From positions 1 through 22,015 of the forward strand of contig JBKBII010000018.1 of assembly GCA_046299415.1 (NCBI GenBank): a stretch of DNA of 22,015 nucleotides. Reading direction: 5' to 3'. Positions 16,808 through 22,015 of the stretch are shown here, in pieces. Numbering within the stretch: position 1 is the stretch's first letter; each line of letters begins with the position of its first letter. The notes beneath the pieces were generated by a model, which saw only the letters and a list, made by a program, of their open reading frames with translations, was not told the DNA's origin and ran no database searches. The position numbers were made by a program, and so were the translations under genes. The stretch is from JBKBII01 sp046299415. Lineage in GTDB: Bacteria; Pseudomonadota; Gammaproteobacteria; Ectothiorhodospirales; Ectothiorhodospiraceae.

Positions 16808-17861
16808 AGCGCACCAAAAAATCGACCGCGGAATCGGCCACGTCTTCAGCAAAGAAATCTCGAAAGAAATGGTCGGCACCATCGATCGTGATGCTCGTCA
16901 GGTTCTGTGCAGCGCCGTCCGCCTTTTTCGCCGCGAGACGCTCAGGCAAATCGGCGACCACTTCATCCATCGATCCAATCCAGACGATGACTGGCTGCTC
17001 AGAGCCGCTGTCCGCCAGCAAGGTCGGCGTATCGGCATGCGGATCATCGCCATAGTACGTCACGAATGCCTGCGCCGAAAACGGCAGTGCATCGCAATAA
17101 AGGAACGCCCCCTCACCCATCAAAGCCGCACCCTCGCCGGCAGCAATCATTGTGTTGGCCTTCTCGAGCCAATCGTCACGAGAGCGCTCCGAGCGCGCAT
17201 CGTAGGCTTCGCCCGCGGCCTCAAAATCGCTGGTCGACGGAGCTAGCAGAAGCAGCGGAGCCGCTTCCCCACGCTCAAAAGCCCAGCGCGCGATCTGATT
17301 GCCCCCGCGCGAGTGCCCGAACCACCCGACGATGTCGAACCCTTCGTCTCGTGCCCAGTCGCGCCAAGCGTCGATCTCGACGAAATGTTGCGCGAGGCCA
17401 TGTGTGACCGGTGCATCACATTCAAAAATTCCGCTGCGGCCATCGATGCCGTAACTCAAATTGATCGATAGCGACGACAAGCCACGCTCGGCCAGGGCGG
17501 TTTGAATGCCTGCCAGCGTTTCCATACGGGCATGCCCGAGCGTCCCATGCAACATGAACACCAGCGGCGCATCGTCGCCCGCCGATTCCAGCCACGCCGT
17601 CGTCGTCAAACCGTCGACTTCGCGGGTGAGCTCGTTCGCCGCAGCACCGCTCGTAAACGTCGCGGCGCAGATCAGCAGTCCAGCGAAAGCCGCCACACTC
17701 CACAAATCGTGGCTCGAGCGTTGGGCCGCCAACGGAACCTGCACCCCCCACCGATCGGCAGCTCCCGCCGTCGTTGACTCCCTCAAGGCAGGAGTTTTTA
17801 TAACGCTTTGATGATTTTCAGGACCAATCCCAAACCTCCTGCTCGAAGCGCTCATCTGCAT
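16806..17861 (-). CDS. Exported alpha/beta hydrolase
   Basis: Serine hydrolase with an alpha/beta fold, 351 residues from the ATG at 17861. A hydrophobic export segment ending TFTSGAAA precedes the mature part. Catalytic residues: oxyanion-side HGTLGH, nucleophile S184 in GHSRGG, acid D299 in IGSMDEVV and H331 in GADHFF. Substrate unknown; the layout suits a periplasmic esterase or dienelactone-hydrolase-like enzyme. The start is uncertain: 17861 has a strong AGGAGAG, but it leaves over 50 residues before the signal peptide and overlaps a possible upstream gene by 44 bp. A GTG at 17744 or TTG at 17732 would put the signal peptide at the N-terminus, with weaker ribosome sites. A perfect hairpin covers the stop codon. 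Confidence 0.83.
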   Translation of the reverse strand: MQMSASSRRFGIGPENHQSVIKTPALRESTTAGAADRWGVQVPLAAQRSSHDLWSVAAFAGLLICAATFTSGAAANELTREVDGLTTTAWLESAGDDAPLVFMLHGTLGHARMETLAGIQTALAERGLSSLSINLSYGIDGRSGIFECDAPVTHGLAQHFVEIDAWRDWARDEGFDIVGWFGHSRGGNQIARWAFERGEAAPLLLLAPSTSDFEAAGEAYDARSERSRDDWLEKANTMIAAGEGAALMGEGAFLYCDALPFSAQAFVTYYGDDPHADTPTLLADSGSEQPVIVWIGSMDEVVADLPERLAAKKADGAAQNLTSITIDGADHFFRDFFAEDVADSAVDFLVR

Positions 17862-18180
17862 CGTTCTCTCCTGATTGGCGGTCAAAATCGTATCGGCGAT
17901 CAAATTCACGAACGAGGAGCACCGACTGATGTTGGGCGAGAACGCCGGTCGTGAGCTTCGACCCAAGACAAACCGGACAACCGCTGTTCCAGCGCAGACC
18001 GGGACCTTCCCAAAATCGATACTCAGCCAGTGACGACGGGCACGACGAATCGACACTGCGATCAATGCCGCGTTGCAGACGCCCGATTGGCCACCGTGTC
18101 ACAGAACAGAACGCGATCAGCCAAAGTTCAATCACGCTCAACCACTGGATAAGGCCGGCGGTGGCAACAACGAGCAGCAT
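17818..18180 (-). CDS. Possible small membrane protein with CPVC motif (unrecognised)
   Basis: A 120-codon frame with ATG at 18180, directly upstream of and overlapping the alpha/beta hydrolase gene on the same strand. The N-terminus (2-28) is hydrophobic and Trp-rich, giving a membrane anchor; the rest is soluble and contains SGCPVCLGSKL (about 67-77) and an acidic end, ENDADERFEQEVWDWS. A CxxC pair in this setting could bind metal or be redox-active, which is inference. Codons look normal for the region, but the ribosome site is poor. I do not recognise a family. If real, it would be co-transcribed with the hydrolase and would favour the later hydrolase start. Confidence 0.45.
   Translation of the reverse strand: MLLVVATAGLIQWLSVIELWLIAFCSVTRWPIGRLQRGIDRSVDSSCPSSLAEYRFWEGPGLRWNSGCPVCLGSKLTTGVLAQHQSVLLVREFDRRYDFDRQSGENDADERFEQEVWDWS
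17866..17872 (-). promoter_or_regulatory. Shine-Dalgarno site bearing on the hydrolase start
   Basis: AGGAGAG on the minus strand, four bases before the ATG at 17861. It is the main argument for the long form of the hydrolase. It lies inside the possible CPVC gene, so it could also couple the two genes. Confidence 0.5.
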
Positions 18181-18281
18181 GCGCCCGCTGACAGCCTGTC
18201 GTACGACTCGGTGACCTCTCAGGTTACGACCGCTCTTGCGCTAACGATCGCTGTGCCCCTCCAAGTGATAGACGCAGAACG

Positions 18282-18302
18282 GTGAAAATCATTCTCTTTC
18301 AC
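18282..18302. promoter_or_regulatory. Fur-like inverted repeat
   Basis: GTGAAA and TTTCAC form a perfect inverted repeat around ATCATTCTC. The core TGAAAATCATTCTC matches the 7-1-7 Fur pattern (TGATAATnATTATCA) at most positions. It lies about 115 bases upstream of the small stress protein gene at 18418 and 100 bases upstream of the minus-strand frame at 18180, so it could control either. Assignment is by eye only. Confidence 0.4.
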
Positions 18303-18417
18303 GTTTCTGTCAGCCGAATCTCCTAGTCTTGATGTGCGTTTTAGCGATGAACGGACAGGATTCGTCCATCAACTGCGTCGAACGCAAGTCGTGAGACGCC
18401 CACCTCAAGGAGAAAAC

Positions 18418-18672
18418 ATGACTGTTGAAAGCTTGCTGGTCTGGCTCGTCATCGGCGGCCTCGCCGGATGGATCGCCGGCGTTCTGGTTCGCGGCGCGGG
18501 CCACGGCATTCTGATCAACATCGTCGTAGGGATCGTTGGTGCATTCATTGGCGGCGCCCTGCTCGGCAGCTTGGGCGTTTTCGCCGGCTCTGGCCTACTC
18601 GGCGCGTTCATCACTGCGCTCATCGGTGCCATCGTCCTGCTTGCGGTCCTCCGCTTGATCCGTCGCGTGTGA
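18418..18672 (+). CDS. GlsB/YeaQ/YmgE family stress-associated membrane protein
   Basis: Small inner-membrane protein of 84 residues made almost entirely of three hydrophobic, Gly-rich helices: LLVWLVIGGLAGWIAGVLV (6-24), a central INIVVGIVGAFIGGALLG (33-50) and ITALIGAIVLLAVLRLI (65-81), ending in basic RRV. This is the transglycosylase-associated/GlsB/YmgE family, often induced by general or envelope stress; the molecular role is not known. The ATG at 18418 is chosen for the AAGGAG five bases upstream; the frame is open to 18334, but that part is not protein-like. A DUF3185-like membrane protein follows 250 bp later, suggesting a stress-related pair. Confidence 0.9.
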   Translation: MTVESLLVWLVIGGLAGWIAGVLVRGAGHGILINIVVGIVGAFIGGALLGSLGVFAGSGLLGAFITALIGAIVLLAVLRLIRRV

Positions 18673-18926
18673 CGGACTCATCGATCAGATCCCATTGCAG
18701 GAACCTGCGCATTTTTCGGGCGCTGAACCATCGGGTCTCAGGCCTCGAATCACTGTCAATCGGATGTCTGCGCAAAGACAACCAGCGCCCCATCATCACA
18801 ATGATTGCGGGTCACGCAGTTCATCCCGGCAGGGCAACGGAACACGATCAATTTATTCCCCGACCTCTAACTCGCGCGGCAGCACGGCAACTGTCTTGCG
18901 ACTGAATCAAAAACGGAGGATTCGAC

Positions 18927-19115
18927 ATGCAGACCATCATTGCGCTCATTCTTCTGATCGGCGGCGTCGTCTTGATTGTTGTCGGCTTCCAGCAATCCCG
19001 TGGTGTCACTGATCAGGCGGCGAAAGTTGTCCTCGGCCGATTCACTCAGCAGACAATGCTGTTTTTGATCGGAGGCGCCATCGCCGCGCTAGTCGGTGTC
19101 GCTCTGCTCGTCTAA
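18927..19115 (+). CDS. DUF3185-like small membrane protein
   Basis: A 62-residue protein with two membrane helices, IIALILLIGGVVLIVVGF (4-21) and TMLFLIGGAIAALVGVALLV (43-62), joined by a short soluble loop. Length, helix layout and the GGxxLxxVG repeats fit the DUF3185 family; function unknown. GGAGG lies seven bases before the ATG. The upstream 250 bp carry no gene, so it could have its own promoter or be read through from the GlsB-type gene. Confidence 0.8.
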   Translation: MQTIIALILLIGGVVLIVVGFQQSRGVTDQAAKVVLGRFTQQTMLFLIGGAIAALVGVALLV

Positions 19116-19139
19116 CGGCCTTCTGGGCATTCGAACCCG

Positions 19140-19157
19140 TCCAAGGATGCCCTTGGA
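19140..19157 (+). terminator. Hairpin after the DUF3185-like gene
   Basis: A 7-bp perfect stem with a 4-nt loop (ATGC), 25 bases after the stop codon. No T-run follows, so it is a possible terminator only. Confidence 0.35.
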
Positions 19158-19517
19158 GCTGCTTCGTTCGGAACCTTCCTCTCTTAGGTCCTCTTTGCCA
19201 AAGTCTTCGTCGTGTCAGTCCATCCGGGTATGAGCTTTGGACTCAAAAACAGATAGTTGACCACGAGCAAACGAAGGCCTGCGGCCATGGCGGCAAGCTC
19301 CGCCTGCAAAAACTAGCCATCATCGCGTCACTTCAACCCACGTCGACGCCAACGAGGGTGCCCCGGACAGCTTTCAAAACCGCAGGCCGGTTATCGAAGG
19401 CGGACGCGCCATTGTGATCAAATGATTGACATGACGCGCCCCAGTCGTGATCAGCCCCAAAGAACGCCTACCCATCCACGCGCCAGATTCGGCGTGATAG
19501 TCTTCAGAGCGAAAGCG

Positions 19518-19543
19518 GGCGGCCGGTCATTCGACCAGCCGCC
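19518..19543 (+). other. Stem-loop upstream of ettA
   Basis: GGCGGC-C-GGTC (19518-19528) pairs with GACC-A-GCCGCC (19533-19543) around ATTC, with one C/A mismatch. A short TTTT follows seven bases later. It could be an attenuator or terminator about 110 bases before ettA. Confidence 0.35.
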
Positions 19544-19650
19544 GCCATGTTTTGGGCCCACCAAAAAGTATCGATGGCCAGACGCGTTCAGCGCTTCTTC
19601 AACCAAAACGGTTCGACCGCAGCCTATCAACACAGCTTCTAGAGGTCCCG

Positions 19651-21318
<1,668 letters not shown>

Positions 21319-21410
21319 AAAATGAAAAATTCATTAAATACTTAACGCTTTCTGAATCATAAAGTTAGAAACAAAACTTCATCAAACAAATTCAACTAAG
21401 GAGAATCGCG
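21319..21410. promoter_or_regulatory. AT-rich promoter region before the sulfur-globule-like gene
   Basis: About 85 bases of strongly AT-rich sequence directly after ettA, including AATGAA-AAA-TTCATT (21321-21335). The contrast with the GC-rich surroundings suggests a strong promoter for the secreted protein downstream; exact -35/-10 boxes were not clear. Confidence 0.4.
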
Positions 21411-21493
21411 GCCTTGCGTCTCTTGTACAGGTTTCGTAACGTACGCGGTATCGAGGCCGTCGTGAGGACGCCCCGCTTGGCGCTTTTGAAGTG

Positions 21494-21524
21494 CCGGGGG
21501 TTGTTTGTCCTTCGCGGCCCCCGG
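21494..21524 (+). other. Stem-loop in the 5' leader of the sulfur-globule-like gene
   Basis: CCGGGGG (21494-21500) and CCCCCGG (21518-21524) form a perfect 7-bp GC stem with a 17-nt loop, ending 42 bases before the start codon. It could stabilise the mRNA or control translation. Confidence 0.45.
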
Positions 21525-21566
21525 AGCTGTGACAAGGAAGGGCGCGACACTCACAGGAGTTTCCTC

Positions 21567-21971
21567 ATGAAGATCAAAGCACTTGCCGCCGCTGCCGTCC
21601 TCGGCGTCGCCGCCATCGGCACCACCGCTTCTGCTCAGTACTACGGCCCGGGCTACGGCCCTGGCTACTACGGCCCTGGCTACTACGGCCCTGGCTACAA
21701 CACCTTCCCGTTCTTCGGTGGTCCCGGCTTTGGTCGCGGCACCGGCTTTGGTGACATGTTCTCTGACATGTTCGGCGACGGCAACATGGACTTCAATATG
21801 TCCGCTCGCGGTCAGGGTCGCGGCTACGGCCAAGGTCGTGGTTTTGGCGACACCTACGGCTACGGCGCTCATCACCCGTACGGCTACGGCCCCGGATACG
21901 GCTACGGCGCACCGATGATGGGCGCTCCGTACGGCATGCCGATGCAGCAGCAGGAAGGCAGCGCGGAGTGA
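21567..21971 (+). CDS. Sulfur-globule-protein-like secreted Gly/Tyr-rich protein
   Basis: A 134-residue exported structural protein. Signal peptide MKIKALAAAAVLGVAAIG..ASA, likely cut after A23. The mature part is dominated by Gly, Tyr and Pro: GPGYY repeats (26-44), then GDMFSDMFGDGNMDFNMS (62-79), RGQGRGYGQGRGFGD (81-95) and a Tyr/Gly tail. The order Gly/Tyr repeats, GDMFGDGxxDFNMS, then RGYG repeats closely recalls the sulfur globule proteins (SgpA/SgpB, CV1/CV2) of Allochromatium, which coat periplasmic sulfur globules. AGGAG lies eight bases before the ATG. The frame is open upstream to a TTG at 21414 that also has a ribosome-like site. Generic Gly-rich envelope protein is the alternative. 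Confidence 0.75.
   Translation: MKIKALAAAAVLGVAAIGTTASAQYYGPGYGPGYYGPGYYGPGYNTFPFFGGPGFGRGTGFGDMFSDMFGDGNMDFNMSARGQGRGYGQGRGFGDTYGYGAHHPYGYGPGYGYGAPMMGAPYGMPMQQQEGSAE
21654..21698 (+). repeat. Three identical 15-bp tandem copies inside the Gly/Tyr-rich gene
   Basis: TACGGCCCTGGCTAC is repeated three times without change, encoding YGPGY units; a diverged copy precedes it at 21639-21653. Exact DNA identity points to recent expansion by slippage. Confidence 0.85.
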
Positions 21972-22015
21972 TTCGCGCGGTCTGGCCGCTCTTCGAGCGA
22001 CTGTAACGAAGAGCA

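Larger units (their letters stand above)
19116..19650. other. Gene-poor region upstream of ettA
   Basis: No gene supported. It has two hairpins: TCCAAGG-ATGC-CCTTGGA at 19140-19157, just after the DUF3185-like gene, and a GGCGGC...GCCGCC stem at 19518-19543. The ettA promoter should lie in its last part, but no clear boxes were found. Confidence 0.45.

Noticed and set aside
19552..19650. N-terminal extension of EttA
   Set aside because: The 555-residue form from 19651 matches the E. coli length and catalytic positions exactly.

Overview
The window looks like a chromosomal segment of a GC-rich gammaproteobacterium, probably a sulfur oxidiser. The evidence is ubiG (ubiquinone synthesis) coupled to a HAD phosphatase, an EttA of the same 555-residue length as the E. 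coli protein, a glutathione-dependent glyoxalase II, and at the right edge a Gly/Tyr-rich secreted protein resembling the sulfur globule proteins of purple sulfur bacteria. I saw no phage genes, transposases, CRISPR arrays, rRNA or tRNA. Coding density is low, with nine gene-poor gaps of 300 to 640 bp.

Left (1-4458): ubiG (its first few codons lie outside the window), a phosphoglycolate/MurNAc-6-phosphate phosphatase and rmuC overlap by ATGA and form one operon. After a gap comes an exported metallo-beta-lactamase-fold hydrolase with an RR-type leader. Next (4700-6767): a 1-Cys peroxiredoxin on the minus strand, with a hairpin terminator, lies divergent from an HpnC-like squalene synthase that carries an unusual hydrophilic insertion.

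Centre (7269-12116): arsJ and an ArsJ-type GAPDH are both on the minus strand. Together they form the known arsenate route, in which GAPDH makes 1-arseno-3-phosphoglycerate and ArsJ exports it. Here they are 2.5 kb apart, with a plus-strand CBS-SpoIIE/PP2C phosphatase gene between them. No arsR, arsC or other ars gene is visible. Upstream of the GAPDH gene, a gene-poor stretch holds a perfect 21-bp inverted repeat with a 3-nt loop.

Right (12759-21971): gloB and a dihydroorotase gene overlap by ATGA. A 2OG-Fe(II) oxygenase with a degenerate peroxiredoxin-like N-terminus follows. Then come an exported alpha/beta hydrolase (minus) with a possible small CPVC-motif membrane protein upstream, and two small envelope proteins (GlsB/YeaQ/YmgE-type and DUF3185-like), with a Fur-like site upstream of the first. 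EttA and the sulfur-globule-like protein close the window.

The most interesting points are the split arsJ/GAPDH pair, the 21-bp hairpin, the sulfur-globule-like gene with its structured leader, the HpnC insertion, the oxygenase fusion and the apparent excess of CGATCG. None is proven novel from sequence alone.
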